A DNA stretch of 64,000 nucleotides from Thalassotalea sp. 42_200_T64 (GCA_002162925.1 MABC01000042.1:1-64000), one strand, 5' to 3'. Numbered from the stretch's first letter, positions 45,402 to 55,565 are shown. Translations and numbers: made by a program. The notes: a model not told the origin generated them from the letters alone.

Positions 45402-47235
45402 CGAAGAACAAATTAATAACAAAACAGCTTACATTCAGGAATATTTTTCAGCAAAAAATGCCGCCGACGGTTCCAAAATGGATGCCAATGCCAATGTAAC
45501 GCAAAAGAACATTGCCACTTTAGAGGCCGAATTGCTAAAAGATTGTTATGTGCAAATCAATCGCTCTTTGGTGAAAAACAAGATCAGTGAAATTTTTGAT
45601 GCCGATTTGGCTGAAGAATATCAACGTCAAATTGAAGACCATGAAATTTATGTACACGACGAAACCAGTATAAAGCCGTACTGCACCTCGATTAGCATGT
45701 ACCCGTTTTTGCTCGATGGCTTAACCAAACTTGGCGGCGAGTCAAAAGCGCCTAAACACATAGAGTCATTTTGTGGCTCATTTGTTAATTTGATATTTGC
45801 CATATCGGCACAATTTGCCGGCGCGGTAGCCTCGGTGGAGTTCTTAACGTATTTTGATTATTTTGCCCGCAAAGAGTTTGGTGACGATTATCTTGAAAAC
45901 CATAGCAAGGCCATTGAAAATCACCTGCAACATGTGGTTTATGCGCTTAACCAACCCGCTGCGGCGCGAGGCTATCAGAGTGTATTCTGGAACATTTCAA
46001 TTTTTGATCAACATTACTTCCAGTCAATGTTTGAAAATTTTGTCTTTCCTGACTTTTCCAAACCTAACTGGTCAACGGTTGATAAACTGCAACAATTCTT
46101 TTTAACCTGGATAAATGCCGAGCGTGAACAAGCGATCCTCACTTTTCCGGTGATAACGGCTGCCATGCTTACCGAGAATGGCGAATGCAAAGATAAAGAC
46201 TTTGCTTACAATTTGGCCAAAGAAAAAGCCATGGGTAATTCATTTTTCATTTATCTATCCGACAGTGCCGATTCACTGGCTTCTTGTTGTCGTTTACGCA
46301 ATGAAATTACCGATAATACGTTCTCCTTTACCTTAGGTGCAGGTGGTGTGGCAACTGGCTCGATAAACGTGATCACCATGAATATGAATCGCCTGCAACA
46401 AGATGGCCGCGATTTAAAAACCGAAGTTGAAAAGGTTCAAAAATATCAGGTTGCTTATCGAAAACTGATGGAAGACTATTTAGCCCAAGGGGCACTCAGT
46501 GTTTATGACGCCGGCTTTATTTCTCTGGATAAGCAGTTTTTAACCATAGGCATAAACGGTATGGCTGAAGCCGCCGAATATGCTGGCTTAGAGGTAAGTA
46601 ATAACCAAGATTACAAAGACTTTGTCAGTAGCAAACTGCAAGTTATCTTTGAGGCTAACCAGCATGCGAAAAAAGAATTTGGTTACATGTTTAATACCGA
46701 ATTTGTGCCGGCAGAAAACCTTGGTGTTAAAAACTCAAAATGGGATGAAAAAGATGGCTACCTAACCAAACGTGACTGCTATAACTCGTATTTCTATTTG
46801 GTTGAAGATGAAAGCAGTAATCATTTAGATAAATTTGTCTTACACGGTAGAGAAATTAATCAGTACCTTGATGGCGGCTCAGCGCTGCATTTGAATTTGG
46901 ATGAAAGTTTAACTGCCGATGCTTATGTAAAACTGTTTAACGTGGCGGCAAAAACGGGTTGTAACTACTTTTGTGTGAACATAAAAATCACCATTTGTAA
47001 TGAGTGCGAGCACATAGATAAACGCACCCTGCACAGTTGCAGCTCGTGTGGTAGTGAAGATGTTGATTACGGTACCCGGGTAATTGGTTATTTAAAACGG
47101 ATTTCCGCGTTTTCCAATGACCGACAAAAAGAACATGGTCTGCGCCACTATCAACGCTTGCAGAGTGAGCGGGTTTATAATGAACGAATGAAAAATGTTC
47201 AGGTGCAAACCCAGTCAGTTCTAGAGCTGATATAG
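45388..47235 (+). CDS. nrdD: Anaerobic ribonucleoside-triphosphate reductase NrdD
   Basis: 615 aa. The C-terminus has the zinc cysteines CNECEHI and CSSCG (about 536-554) and the glycyl-radical loop TRVIGY with Gly567. The N-terminal HDETSIKPYC and later CCRLRNEI carry conserved cysteines. AAGGA lies eight bases before the ATG inside the end of nrdG, so the two are coupled. It makes deoxynucleotides without oxygen. No ATP-cone domain is visible at the N-terminus, so allosteric dATP control may be absent. Confidence 0.9.
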   Translation: MLRLSEEQINNKTAYIQEYFSAKNAADGSKMDANANVTQKNIATLEAELLKDCYVQINRSLVKNKISEIFDADLAEEYQRQIEDHEIYVHDETSIKPYCTSISMYPFLLDGLTKLGGESKAPKHIESFCGSFVNLIFAISAQFAGAVASVEFLTYFDYFARKEFGDDYLENHSKAIENHLQHVVYALNQPAAARGYQSVFWNISIFDQHYFQSMFENFVFPDFSKPNWSTVDKLQQFFLTWINAEREQAILTFPVITAAMLTENGECKDKDFAYNLAKEKAMGNSFFIYLSDSADSLASCCRLRNEITDNTFSFTLGAGGVATGSINVITMNMNRLQQDGRDLKTEVEKVQKYQVAYRKLMEDYLAQGALSVYDAGFISLDKQFLTIGINGMAEAAEYAGLEVSNNQDYKDFVSSKLQVIFEANQHAKKEFGYMFNTEFVPAENLGVKNSKWDEKDGYLTKRDCYNSYFYLVEDESSNHLDKFVLHGREINQYLDGGSALHLNLDESLTADAYVKLFNVAAKTGCNYFCVNIKITICNECEHIDKRTLHSCSSCGSEDVDYGTRVIGYLKRISAFSNDRQKEHGLRHYQRLQSERVYNERMKNVQVQTQSVLELI

Positions 47236-47359
47236 CTCTAAGCGGTAAACAAGTAAAGCAACATTTTAACCGACTCAGGCAGTGTAATATCGATAATTTG
47301 ATGTTACTCTGCCTATATAATATCTGCTCATTTTTAATGGTTAAAACTAAGATTTCATT

Positions 47360-48154
47360 ATGCTTGCCAATTTATTTAAACCCTCACCATTACTCGACGA
47401 CGCCACTCAAAACTGGATTTTAGACACGTTCGCCTGGGCACTAACAGAATTTGATTTATCGGTATTTAAAAATGATGCGCAGCTGATCTTGCCCATTTAT
47501 GAGTTTTATCCAGGCAAAGTAAACAGTATTGAAGAAATGGCGCAATCGGTATTTGATAACACCATAAAATATGCCGGTATGGCTCATTGGCCAATTAAAT
47601 TAGTGGCTCCCAATGAGTATCGCGCCACGGAAATGGCGAAACTAAGTTTTAAAGATGGTATGCGTGGCAATAACAGCCAGGTGTTTAGCAATGACTTTAG
47701 TGATAACAACCATACTGAAATATTGGTCAGCTATAATCCTTCGCAAATTAACCAGCCACAAGACTTGGTTGCATCTTTTGCGCAAGCATTTGCCTCTATT
47801 TTGGTGGCGCAACGTGGTGAGTTGCCACCTGGTGGTGAAGAGTTTGTGCCACAAGCGGTAGATTTACTCGCCTGTTTTATGGGCTTTGGCGTAATGTTTG
47901 CCAATACCGCTTATCAGTTTAAAGGTGGCTGTGGCAGCTGCTATAACAAATATGCCAACCGACAAGTGGCTTTGCCTGAGCAAGAAATGCTGTATTGCTT
48001 GGCGTTGTTTGCCACCTTAAAAAGCATCCCGGTAAAAGAAGTCACCTCTCATTTAAAATCGCATCTTAGAAGTGATTATAAAAAAGCGGCAAAAGAGTTG
48101 AAAAACGAATTAAAACAAAGTGATAATCAAGCACTGTTAACCGCGCAAGTTTAA
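47360..48154 (+). CDS. Conserved hypothetical protein
   Basis: 264 aa, soluble. A GGCGSCYNKYANR segment near 195 with two close cysteines and an adjacent aromatic block stands out. No signal peptide or membrane helix. I do not recognise the family. It sits between nrdD and mgsA on the same strand, with about 120 bp in front, so it probably has its own promoter. Confidence 0.55.
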   Translation: MLANLFKPSPLLDDATQNWILDTFAWALTEFDLSVFKNDAQLILPIYEFYPGKVNSIEEMAQSVFDNTIKYAGMAHWPIKLVAPNEYRATEMAKLSFKDGMRGNNSQVFSNDFSDNNHTEILVSYNPSQINQPQDLVASFAQAFASILVAQRGELPPGGEEFVPQAVDLLACFMGFGVMFANTAYQFKGGCGSCYNKYANRQVALPEQEMLYCLALFATLKSIPVKEVTSHLKSHLRSDYKKAAKELKNELKQSDNQALLTAQV

Positions 48155-48291
48155 TACGACTTAATTGGTTCTAGCTCAGGAATTAAAGTCATGATGTATT
48201 ATTTTAACCGCACATTCAGCTTGTAGTTTGTTCTAACATAGCCTAATTTAGGCAGTATCGATCTTCATTATCTTATTGAGAGTAAACCGCT

Positions 48292-48747
48292 ATGCAATAT
48301 AAAACCGTTACTGCAGCCAAGTTTAAAAATATCGCTCTGGTTGCCCACGATAATATGAAACCGGCATTAATGAACTGGTGCATGACTCACAAAGATAAAT
48401 TAAACCGCCATACGTTATACGCAACGGGCACGACCGGGGCGTTATTGAAAAATAAAGCGGAATTAAAGGTTACCTCATTGATCAGTGGTCCATTAGGAGG
48501 TGATCAACAAATAGGCGCGTTAATTACCGAACAAAAAATTGATATGCTGATTTTCTTCTGGGACCCGTTAGAAGCACAACCACACGACCCAGACGTTAAA
48601 GCGTTATTGAGATTGGCTGCAGTGTGGAACATACCGGTAGCCTGTAATCAATCCACTGCCGATTTATTAATTACCTCGATATTATTCGATCAAGAGTATC
48701 CAAAATCTATTCCAGATTACTCCAGCTATTTGTCAAAAAGAACTTAA
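48292..48747 (+). CDS. mgsA: Methylglyoxal synthase
   Basis: 151 aa, the standard length. [10 protein letters not shown] at the N-terminus, the phosphate-binding TGTTGALL, catalytic-region [14 protein letters not shown] and [20 protein letters not shown] are all characteristic. It converts dihydroxyacetone phosphate to methylglyoxal and phosphate as a bypass when phosphate is limiting. Heptamer arrays follow the gene. Confidence 0.95.
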   Translation: MQYKTVTAAKFKNIALVAHDNMKPALMNWCMTHKDKLNRHTLYATGTTGALLKNKAELKVTSLISGPLGGDQQIGALITEQKIDMLIFFWDPLEAQPHDPDVKALLRLAAVWNIPVACNQSTADLLITSILFDQEYPKSIPDYSSYLSKRT

Positions 48748-48758
48748 GATAGGGGCTA

Positions 48759-48786
48759 AGGAACTAGGAACTAGGAACTAGGAACT
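48759..48786. repeat. Heptanucleotide tandem array, 4 x AGGAACT
   Basis: Four perfect units starting 12 bp after the mgsA stop codon. Confidence 0.95.
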
Positions 48787-48873
48787 AGCAGGGTATTTTA
48801 TTTCAAGTGAATTTCAGCGTCTCCGGCTTAGCTATGATAAAAACAATACCGACTTCTAATGCTAACGCGATCT

Positions 48874-48922
48874 CCCCGTTCCCCGTTCCCCGTTCCCCGT
48901 TCCCCGTTCCCCGTTCCCCGTT
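48874..48922. repeat. Heptanucleotide tandem array, 7 x CCCCGTT
   Basis: Seven perfect units plus CCC, in the same intergenic space 87 bp after the AGGAACT array. Confidence 0.95.
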
Positions 48923-48933
48923 CCCAAAACAAT

Positions 48934-48963
48934 AAGGGCTTTGAACGTTAATTCAAAGCCCTT
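48934..48963. terminator. Bidirectional terminator between mgsA and trmB
   Basis: A 12-bp perfect stem AAGGGCTTTGAA/TTCAAAGCCCTT; T-rich on the right. Confidence 0.8.
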
Positions 48964-48989
48964 TATTTTAATCTGATTTGTTTAATCAA

Positions 48990-49718
48990 CTAGTCTTGTT
49001 TGGCGTACTGTAAATCCCAAACACCGTGACCTAAGTTTTGGCCGCGGTTTTCAAATTTTGTTAACGGGCGAGAATCTGGGCGTGGTACGTAATCATTACT
49101 CTCTGATACGTTTTTAAAGCCCGGCGCACCTTGCATATCTTCTAACATACATTCGGCGTAGTTTTCCCAGTCGGTGGCCATATGAAATACCCCACCTACT
49201 TTTAACACACCGCGAATGCTTTCAATAAACTCAGGTTTAACAATGCGGCGTTTGTGGTGCTTGGCTTTGTGCCAAGGATCAGGGAAGAATAATTGCACAG
49301 TATCCACCGAGTTTGCTTCGATGCAATCGGCTAATATTTCAATCGCATCGTGCTCGTATACTTTTAAATTTTCGACGCCTTCGGTTTCGGCCAATGCCAA
49401 ACAGGCACCAACACCAGGCCGATGAACTTCAATACCAATAAAGTTACGCTCTGGCGCATTTTTTGCCATTTCTACCAATGACTTACCCATACCAAAACCG
49501 ATTTCTAAGGTGATCGGGTTTTCATTGCCAAATAAACTGCGACTGTCAATCTTGGCATCGCTATGATTTAAGCCCATGGTATCCCATAACGTTTCAAGAG
49601 CACGTGCCTGTCCTTTAGTTAAACGGCCTTCACGTTTTACAAAACTTCGAACTTTGCGAATGTATTTGCCTTCGGCTTGTGCTTGTTCGACAGTTTTGTG
49701 TTTGTTCTCGTTACTCAT
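48990..49718 (-). CDS. trmB: tRNA (guanine-46-N7)-methyltransferase
   Basis: 242 aa. The SAM-binding [16 protein letters not shown] and [11 protein letters not shown] and the tRNA-contact [18 protein letters not shown] are family hallmarks. Makes m7G46 in the tRNA variable loop. yggL is upstream on the same strand and mutY is divergent, the conserved gammaproteobacterial arrangement. Confidence 0.95.
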   Translation of the reverse strand: MSNENKHKTVEQAQAEGKYIRKVRSFVKREGRLTKGQARALETLWDTMGLNHSDAKIDSRSLFGNENPITLEIGFGMGKSLVEMAKNAPERNFIGIEVHRPGVGACLALAETEGVENLKVYEHDAIEILADCIEANSVDTVQLFFPDPWHKAKHHKRRIVKPEFIESIRGVLKVGGVFHMATDWENYAECMLEDMQGAPGFKNVSESNDYVPRPDSRPLTKFENRGQNLGHGVWDLQYAKQD

Positions 49719-49864
49719 AGGGTGATCTCTTTACGGTTAATGCTTAATACAAATAAGGCGCGTATTATCCTGTTTTGTAAAACAGAATTCAACTGCGCCT
49801 TAACACTAAAACCTAAACATCAGATATGCTTGGTTTATTAAGTGGGGTTTATACCAATTTGGTA

Positions 49865-50197
49865 TTATGACCACCAAACATCGTAAAGATCAGATACAGC
49901 AACTGACTGAGCACCAGCTTGGGTTAACCAGCCTTCTACAGTTTTGCGATCTTCTTCAGTACATTTACCTAATTTTTGCGTGCAAATCAGGCCATGCCAA
50001 ATTAAATCGCCTTCACCACCAAAACCTAAACTGTTTGGCTCAATGGCTTCGCTGAAAAAGTTATTAAGAAATTCATCAATAGCATCGTTGCTAGTGCCTT
50101 CGGCAAATTTCCAGGCAACGTCAAACCCTAACTCTTGGAACTCATCTACGCGCATTTTTTTACGTAGGCGACGGCTACGGTTTTTTGATTCAGTCAT
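49865..50197 (-). CDS. yggL: YggL family protein (DUF469)
   Basis: 110 aa. RRLRKKMRVDEFQELGFDV at the N-terminus is the signature of the family, whose E. coli member associates with the 50S ribosome. Conserved placement beside trmB. About 145 bp separates it from trmB, so each may have its own promoter. Confidence 0.9.
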   Translation of the reverse strand: MTESKNRSRRLRKKMRVDEFQELGFDVAWKFAEGTSNDAIDEFLNNFFSEAIEPNSLGFGGEGDLIWHGLICTQKLGKCTEEDRKTVEGWLTQAGAQSVAVSDLYDVWWS

Positions 50198-50372
50198 GCT
50201 GTTCTCAACTATTTATGTCATTTGCCGCGAAGAATAGTGTTATTTGGTGAAAATGCCAAGTTTTATTGTGTTAATTATCGTACTTGTTGGCATTAACTTG
50301 CCATAGATCAACTGAGTTAAAACCGCTACACTCGCACTCATTAAAATAAAAAGTGTATTGTAGTTGTGAATA

Positions 50373-51446
50373 ATGAAATTTAGTGAACAGGTTTTACATT
50401 GGTTTAATGAGCAAGGGCGAAAGCATTTCCCCTGGCAACAAAATAAAACACCATACCGGGTATGGATTTCAGAGATCATGCTGCAACAAACGCAAGTCAC
50501 CACGGTAATTCCGTACTACCTGCGTTTTATGGAAAGCTTCCCCACCATTACCGATTTGGCCAATGCTGATGAAGATCTGGTTCTTCATCACTGGACCGGT
50601 TTAGGCTATTACGCCAGAGCCCGTAACTTGCATAAAGCGGCAAAAATCATTCGTGATCAGTATCAAGGCAATTTCCCCGAAGATATTGAACAGGTGATCG
50701 CCCTGCCCGGCATCGGCCGCAGCACCGCCGGTGCCATCTTATCGTTGTCGCTTAATCAACATCACCCTATTTTAGATGGCAATGTAAAACGGGTATTAGC
50801 ACGCCACTTTATGGTCTCCGGATACCCGGGGCAAAGTGCCTTTGACAAACAATTATGGCTACTTTCTGAAAAACTGACGCCAGAGTTTGGCGTTGCCAAC
50901 TTCAATCAGGCGATGATGGATTTAGGCGCTACGGTTTGCACCAGAGGTAAACCGAGTTGTACTGAGTGCCCATTAAAAACCGATTGCCAGGCGTTCTATC
51001 ATGAAAAGCAAAGTGAATTCCCGGGTAAAAAACCGAAAAAGCAAAAGCCAGAGAAGAAAACCATGATGGTAATGTTTCACCAAGGTGATTCCGTATATAT
51101 GTATAAGCGGCCACCTTCTGGCATATGGGGTGGTTTGTGGAGCTTTTATGAAATTACACAACTTGATGAACTGCAAGCTTTGACGGACAAATTAGGCTTT
51201 ATAATAACAGCAAGCGAAGCACTTACCGAATTTCGTCATACCTTTTCGCATTTCCATCTCGACATCACCCCTTTGATAGTGGATGTCGTTGAAGATACTA
51301 ATGCCAATAATGCCACTAATATTAATGAAAATAGCCCGCATCTTTGGTACCATCTTCAGCGCGGTGAAAATGTAGGGTTAGCCGCATCGAGTAAAACCCT
51401 ATTAGCATTACTTAATAATACCAAGCAAAAAGAGAAGCAACTATGA
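50373..51446 (+). CDS. mutY: A/G-specific adenine glycosylase MutY
   Basis: 357 aa. Catalytic Glu in [10 protein letters not shown], helix-hairpin-helix [14 protein letters not shown] with catalytic Asp in LDGNVKRVL, and the 4Fe-4S ligands C-x6-C-x2-C-x5-C ([18 protein letters not shown]). The C-terminal NUDIX-like domain recognises 8-oxoG. Excises adenine paired with 8-oxoguanine. Its end overlaps yggX by 4 bp. Confidence 0.95.
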   Translation: MKFSEQVLHWFNEQGRKHFPWQQNKTPYRVWISEIMLQQTQVTTVIPYYLRFMESFPTITDLANADEDLVLHHWTGLGYYARARNLHKAAKIIRDQYQGNFPEDIEQVIALPGIGRSTAGAILSLSLNQHHPILDGNVKRVLARHFMVSGYPGQSAFDKQLWLLSEKLTPEFGVANFNQAMMDLGATVCTRGKPSCTECPLKTDCQAFYHEKQSEFPGKKPKKQKPEKKTMMVMFHQGDSVYMYKRPPSGIWGGLWSFYEITQLDELQALTDKLGFIITASEALTEFRHTFSHFHLDITPLIVDVVEDTNANNATNINENSPHLWYHLQRGENVGLAASSKTLLALLNNTKQKEKQL

Positions 51447-51715
51447 GTCGTAAAGTATTTTGCCAACATTTCAAAAAAGATGATGACGGTTTAGATTTTC
51501 AATTTTACCCAGGCGATATCGGTAAAAATATTTTCGATAACATCGGCAAAGAAGCCTGGGGCATCTGGCAGAAAAAACAAACCATGTTAATTAATGAAAA
51601 TAAACTGTCGATGATGAACCCGGAAGACAGAAAATTCTTAGAAACCGCTATGGTTGCATTTTTATTTGAAGGCAAAGAACCTGAAATTGAAGGTTACACC
51701 CCAGAAAACAAATAA
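51443..51715 (+). CDS. yggX: Probable Fe(2+)-trafficking protein YggX
   Basis: 90 aa, normal length. Begins [19 protein letters not shown] with the family's single conserved Cys and continues [17 protein letters not shown] and NEYKLSMM-like [16 protein letters not shown]. Protects Fe-S enzymes against oxidative damage. ATGA overlap with mutY, then a terminator. Confidence 0.95.
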   Translation: MSRKVFCQHFKKDDDGLDFQFYPGDIGKNIFDNIGKEAWGIWQKKQTMLINENKLSMMNPEDRKFLETAMVAFLFEGKEPEIEGYTPENK

Positions 51716-51747
51716 AATTTTCCAAATGAAAGATTAAATAATAAATA

Positions 51748-51778
51748 AAGGCTGTTTTTTAAACGGCCTTTTTTATTT
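51748..51778 (+). terminator. Intrinsic terminator of mutY-yggX
   Basis: AAGGCTGT/ACGGCCTT stem followed by TTTTTATTTTTT. Confidence 0.8.
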
Positions 51779-51877
51779 TTTGAGAAAGTCTAGGGTCTGT
51801 TGAACTGTATTATTTGCTCAATAAACGCCTGGATTGGATTAAAAACCAACAAACAAACATTTTTTTAAAAAAAGTAG

Positions 51878-51906
51878 TTGACTGAATAACAGAAAAACAG
51901 TCTAAT
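51878..51906 (+). promoter_or_regulatory. tRNA operon promoter
   Basis: TTGACT at 51878-51883, 17-bp spacer, TCTAAT at 51901-51906, then a GC-rich discriminator AGCGCCCG typical of stringently controlled stable-RNA promoters. It lies 48 bp before tRNA-Phe. Confidence 0.8.
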
Positions 51907-51953
51907 AGCGCCCGTCTTCAAGGCAAAGCCAAAAAGACATAAGAATAGACACT

Positions 51954-52029
51954 GCCTCGATAGCTCAGTCGGTAGAGCAGGGGATTGAAAATCCCCGTGT
52001 CCCTGGTTCGATTCCGGGTCGAGGCACCA
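51954..52029 (+). tRNA. tRNA-Phe (GAA)
   Basis: 76 nt with encoded CCA. Acceptor GCCTCGA/TCGAGGC, anticodon stem GGGGA/TCCCC with loop TTGAAAA, T-arm GGTTCGATTCC. Confidence 0.97.
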
Positions 52030-52128
52030 TCTATTCCTAACCTATTTTGAATAAGTGTTTACCTAAACATTTATTCGGTGCCAAGATAATTGATTGAATA
52101 AATTAAATTATCGCACACAGTTTTGTGT

Positions 52129-52204
<76 letters not shown>

Positions 52205-52212
52205 TTTACAAT

Positions 52213-52240
52213 AAGCCCTAACTTCGGTTAGGGCTTTTTT
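52213..52240 (+). terminator. Terminator of the tRNA operon
   Basis: AAGCCCTAAC-TTCG-GTTAGGGCTT stem with UUCG loop and T-run. Confidence 0.9.
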
Positions 52241-52662
52241 GTATCTAGCGATGGGTCAAATTCTATAGTTAATTTCACTAGCACCATTAAAACCACCTAC
52301 CCCACCTATTCTGCACCCTATACGTGATTTAATCCTGTCATACCAAGAAGTTAATAGGCACGAAATACACACCATTTTGAATACCCCTAACTAGGGCACT
52401 GATTTTACCTAGGGTAAGTAAATTTGAATTGATTCATTTATCTATTGATATAAAATTAATTCGTTAATTTTGATCAAATTGGGCGAGTAAAAAAGGATTT
52501 AAGCCGTTGCTATAGGGTAATGGGGTTAGTGTATAGGCTGCTAAAACTGCGGCATTAGATTTTTAGGGTGAATGGTCTGATGGTGTAAATTTCCGAACTG
52601 GGTATTAGCACCAGTAATATCAGTTAGTTTGTGCAGTGAGTGATTTTAATTTACCAGTGAAT
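52241..52662. other. Intergenic stretch after the tRNA genes
   Basis: About 420 bp without an open frame or RNA signature that I recognise. A weak palindrome ACCCCTAACTAGGGCA is near 52390. It may be remnant DNA of an element inserted behind the tRNA genes. Confidence 0.4.
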
Positions 52663-52767
52663 AGCAGATAAAACAGATGGATTATCATCAAACTGATTTA
52701 ATGTATTAATGATTACTTACTTTTATATAAAACTAAGTTTAATAAATATCTATCTGTTTTATCTGCT
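52663..52767. repeat. 16-bp perfect inverted repeat pair around a 73-bp spacer
   Basis: AGCAGATAAAACAGAT at 52663-52678 and its exact reverse complement at 52752-52767; similarity continues inward for GAT after one mismatch. The spacer is very AT-rich. It lies 130 bp upstream of the transposase-like gene. No third copy is seen in the window. Confidence 0.85.
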
Positions 52768-52899
52768 CTATTTTTATTTGTTGGTTAACTTGTTTTTTAT
52801 TTCCTTAATTCCTTTTATTACCCATACCAAACAAGGGACTCTCAGGCATATTTCAGTTGCTATAATAATCTAAGGAGTAACTAATAGTTTGAGAACGTT

Positions 52900-54276
52900 A
52901 TGCCACAAAACAAACTTTCCATCAATAAAGCAGTAAGAATACTAGAGCTATTTGCTTTTGAAAGGCTAAATAAAACTCAAATTTCAAAATTACTCAATCT
53001 ATCCAGAGGGACTGTCATAAAATATGTTCAGTTGTACGAAAAATCAGAATTAACATACTCCGATTTATTTCTGCGTAAAAAGAAAGAAATAATCAGCTCA
53101 CTTAATGTAAACCGCACGCCTAAAAGAACAGAAAGACAAGAACGAGTAGTTACTATTTTTTCCACACTACATGAAAGCCTTAAAAAAGGAGATACTAACC
53201 TTAAGAAATTTTGGACGGTATATTTTAAGAATGAAATTAATGGCTACCAATATACTCAATTCGTTCATAAGTATCACAAATGGCGTATTGCTAATGATAT
53301 GGAAAAAATAACCTTTAATAGATGGAAAATCAATCAAATTGAACCTTGTGATCTTGAGATATTAAATGAGTGGAGACTCTCAACTAACAGAAATCGGTGG
53401 GAAAAATCTGTTGCTATTTTGGGACTTTACGAAGGAGAACATATTACTGTAATTAGTAAAAAAATTGAAAGATCTATAAGGACAATTAAAAAGTGGGTCA
53501 ATTCCCTATCAGAAAAGGGTATTGCAAGCATTGACCTAAGAAGGACTAGAATCGTTCCTGCTAAAGTTAAAGAACGAATGGAAAAGAAATCGAACAACAT
53601 CATGAAATTACTTCATGAGCCACCATCACTTCACAATATAAACAGAACATCTTGGAGTTTAAAGTCGCTATCAATGGCTTACAAAGAATATTATGGTGAC
53701 CCAATATCCATGACAACAGTATCGAAATACATTCGCGATAAAGGTTACGCTTTCAAAAAAGCAAAAGTAGTATTAACTAGTCCAGATCCTGATTATCGAC
53801 GAAAATTGTCTAACATTAAGAAAATTTTATCTAACCTCAAAGAAAATGAGAAGTTTTTTTCTATTGATGAGTATGGACCAACGGCAATTAAAATACGAGG
53901 TGGAAGAACCTACACGCATCGTGGAGTTTTAGATACGGTGCCTCAATATCAAGTGTCTAAGGGAAGCCTTATATGCACAACAGCATTAGAATTGTCCACA
54001 AATCAAATAACTAATTTCTATTCAGATAAAAAAAACACGACAGAAATGATTAAATTATTAATGATTTTACTTGAACAATACAAAACTGAAGAACGAATTT
54101 TCCTATCTTGGGATGCAGCTTCTTGGCATGCGTCAAAAGAGTTGGACAAAAAAGTAAGTGAGATAAACAACGACGAATACAGAAAAAAAAATAACACACC
54201 TTATGTTGAATTAGCCAAAGATGGCGAAAAATGGTTGCCAATGGAAGAAATATTTAAACTGACTGAACAGCCTTAA
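52900..54276 (+). CDS. IS630-like DDE transposase with IstA-like HTH and aberrant C-terminus
   Basis: 458 aa, AT-rich codons. The N-terminus (LNKTQISKLLNLSRGTVIKY) is a helix-turn-helix; a second HTH is near 175-195. The catalytic domain shows the IS630 blocks FFSIDEYGPTAIKIRGG (first Asp/Glu pair) and FLSWDAASWHASKEL (second Asp). The usual ending with NVIE, the third acidic residue, and the conserved tail are missing; after YVELA the sequence becomes KDGEKWLPMEEIFKLTEQP and stops. So it is truncated, recombined or domesticated. No terminal repeats flank the gene except the inverted pair upstream. Confidence 0.65.
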   Translation: MPQNKLSINKAVRILELFAFERLNKTQISKLLNLSRGTVIKYVQLYEKSELTYSDLFLRKKKEIISSLNVNRTPKRTERQERVVTIFSTLHESLKKGDTNLKKFWTVYFKNEINGYQYTQFVHKYHKWRIANDMEKITFNRWKINQIEPCDLEILNEWRLSTNRNRWEKSVAILGLYEGEHITVISKKIERSIRTIKKWVNSLSEKGIASIDLRRTRIVPAKVKERMEKKSNNIMKLLHEPPSLHNINRTSWSLKSLSMAYKEYYGDPISMTTVSKYIRDKGYAFKKAKVVLTSPDPDYRRKLSNIKKILSNLKENEKFFSIDEYGPTAIKIRGGRTYTHRGVLDTVPQYQVSKGSLICTTALELSTNQITNFYSDKKNTTEMIKLLMILLEQYKTEERIFLSWDAASWHASKELDKKVSEINNDEYRKKNNTPYVELAKDGEKWLPMEEIFKLTEQP

Positions 54277-54306
54277 TAGTAGAAAATCTAAATACCTCCC
54301 CAAACT

Positions 54307-54344
54307 AAAAAGCTAGTTTTCAATTTGAAAACTAGCTTTTTTTT
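54307..54344. terminator. Strong bidirectional terminator
   Basis: A stem of about 15 bp AAAGCTAGTTTTCAA/TTGAAAACTAGCTTT with eight T, between the convergent transposase and GntR genes. Confidence 0.9.
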
Positions 54345-54364
54345 AACTTTAAATGCTATTTAAA

Positions 54365-55276
54365 CTATGCCACTTCTTCCAGATCATGTGCAGAACGCAA
54401 CAGGGTTTTCTTCGCCGTGTTTAAATGCGTTTCCATAGCGGTAAGTACACCAGAGGTATTGTGTGCCAGTAATTGCGTGATTATCTCTACGTGCTCTTTA
54501 AGGGCGACGACATTTCGCTCAAACTCATCACCTTTGTTCCACTGGTAATGGTAGTGGCAAATCAAAGATACTACATCAAAGAACTGCATGAAAAATCGAT
54601 TTTCAGAAGCTCGTTGGATGATAAAATGAAATTTCCTGTCTAATTCACTAAGCTCGGTATAACGGTTTTCAACATCGGCGAGAACCTCGTTGTGCTTGTC
54701 CAGTAATATCGACAACTCTTGCCAAACTTCATCATCTTTAGGAGTCGCTAACAGCTTGGTAATTGAGCTCATTTCCAAAATACGTCTGAACTCTACCAGC
54801 TCTAGTGCAAATTTCGCATCAAATTCAACCATTTGCCATTTTGCTCTGGGGCTTTTATTAATTAAGCCAAAACGTGAGAATTTGATCAAAAACTCTCTTA
54901 CGGTAATGGTGTTGCAACCCGATGATTTGGCCAGTTCGAGCTCTGAGAATTTATCACCCGGCAACAGTTTTCCGTGGTTAATAAGATCGAGGAAATACTT
55001 TTCGATGATTTCTTCTTTCGACGAGACACTATTGCTGGTATCAAAGTAGTCCCCCTCTTGTGACGCTCTCAGTACCTGCTTTTGTGAGCCGTCGATGGCG
55101 ACAATGCCTTTTTTTTCCAACTCAAGTAATGCCGTACGAATGGTAGTTCGGCTAACATTGAGCTTTTTTGCCAAGGTATTATCTTTTAAGAAAACAATAC
55201 TGCCTTCACTAAAATCAACCAGGGTTGCTAATATACCGTTTACGGTTTCCTGAATAAGGTGACTATGACCACTCAC
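54365..55276 (-). CDS. GntR/FCD-type regulator with two winged-helix domains
   Basis: 303 aa, about 70 longer than a usual FadR/GntR protein. Residues about 25-65 (LAKKLNVSRTTIRTALLELE) form one winged helix; residues about 105-145 (LELAKSSGCNTITVREFLIK) form a second. The FCD ligand domain follows with ELVEFRRILEM, ELDRKFHFII and KEHVEII, the latter two holding metal-binding Asp/His residues. It lies upstream of the broken fucosidase on the same strand. A role in sugar-acid or fucose control is inferred from that neighbour only. Confidence 0.8.
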   Translation of the reverse strand: MSGHSHLIQETVNGILATLVDFSEGSIVFLKDNTLAKKLNVSRTTIRTALLELEKKGIVAIDGSQKQVLRASQEGDYFDTSNSVSSKEEIIEKYFLDLINHGKLLPGDKFSELELAKSSGCNTITVREFLIKFSRFGLINKSPRAKWQMVEFDAKFALELVEFRRILEMSSITKLLATPKDDEVWQELSILLDKHNEVLADVENRYTELSELDRKFHFIIQRASENRFFMQFFDVVSLICHYHYQWNKGDEFERNVVALKEHVEIITQLLAHNTSGVLTAMETHLNTAKKTLLRSAHDLEEVA

Positions 55277-55501
55277 GCCGACATTCCTTCTTAGTATGAA
55301 AATTAATTTTAGAGTCTCTAAAATCAGTATATCTGAATGTGTTGTTTATTTATAGTAATACGGAATAAATTATAATTCCGGTTAAAAAGTAGTTTTTTTC
55401 ACCATAAAGACAAAATAAAGTCATTAAACTAAGTTCAGGTTATGTAACGTTTAGCTAAACTTGTAGCAACCTTCACTGAACTGCAGAATTTATGCCGTCC
55501 A

Positions 55502-55533
55502 TGGCAATTCTAAGTTAATTCATCCCTGAATTA
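55502..55533 (-). repeat. Short dispersed repeat, copy 1
   Basis: TGGCAATTCTAAGTTAATTC ATCCCTGAATTA; related copies at 61845 and 62402. Confidence 0.8.
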
Positions 55534-55534
55534 G

Positions 55535-55565
55535 AAAAAGGCTTTAGCTGTTCAGCTAAAGCCTT
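55535..55565 (-). terminator. Terminator behind the fucosidase relic
   Basis: AAGGCTTTAGCTG/CAGCTAAAGCCTT stem; T-run on the minus strand. Confidence 0.85.

Noticed and set aside
50240..50503. Open frame opposite the start of mutY
   Set aside because: Overlaps the conserved mutY N-terminus and its promoter; no supporting features.
42939..51803. GGGTCTGTTGA occurs at 42939 and 51793 and could be an insertion-sequence end
   Set aside because: The match is only 11 bp and the flanks differ, so it is not enough to define an element.
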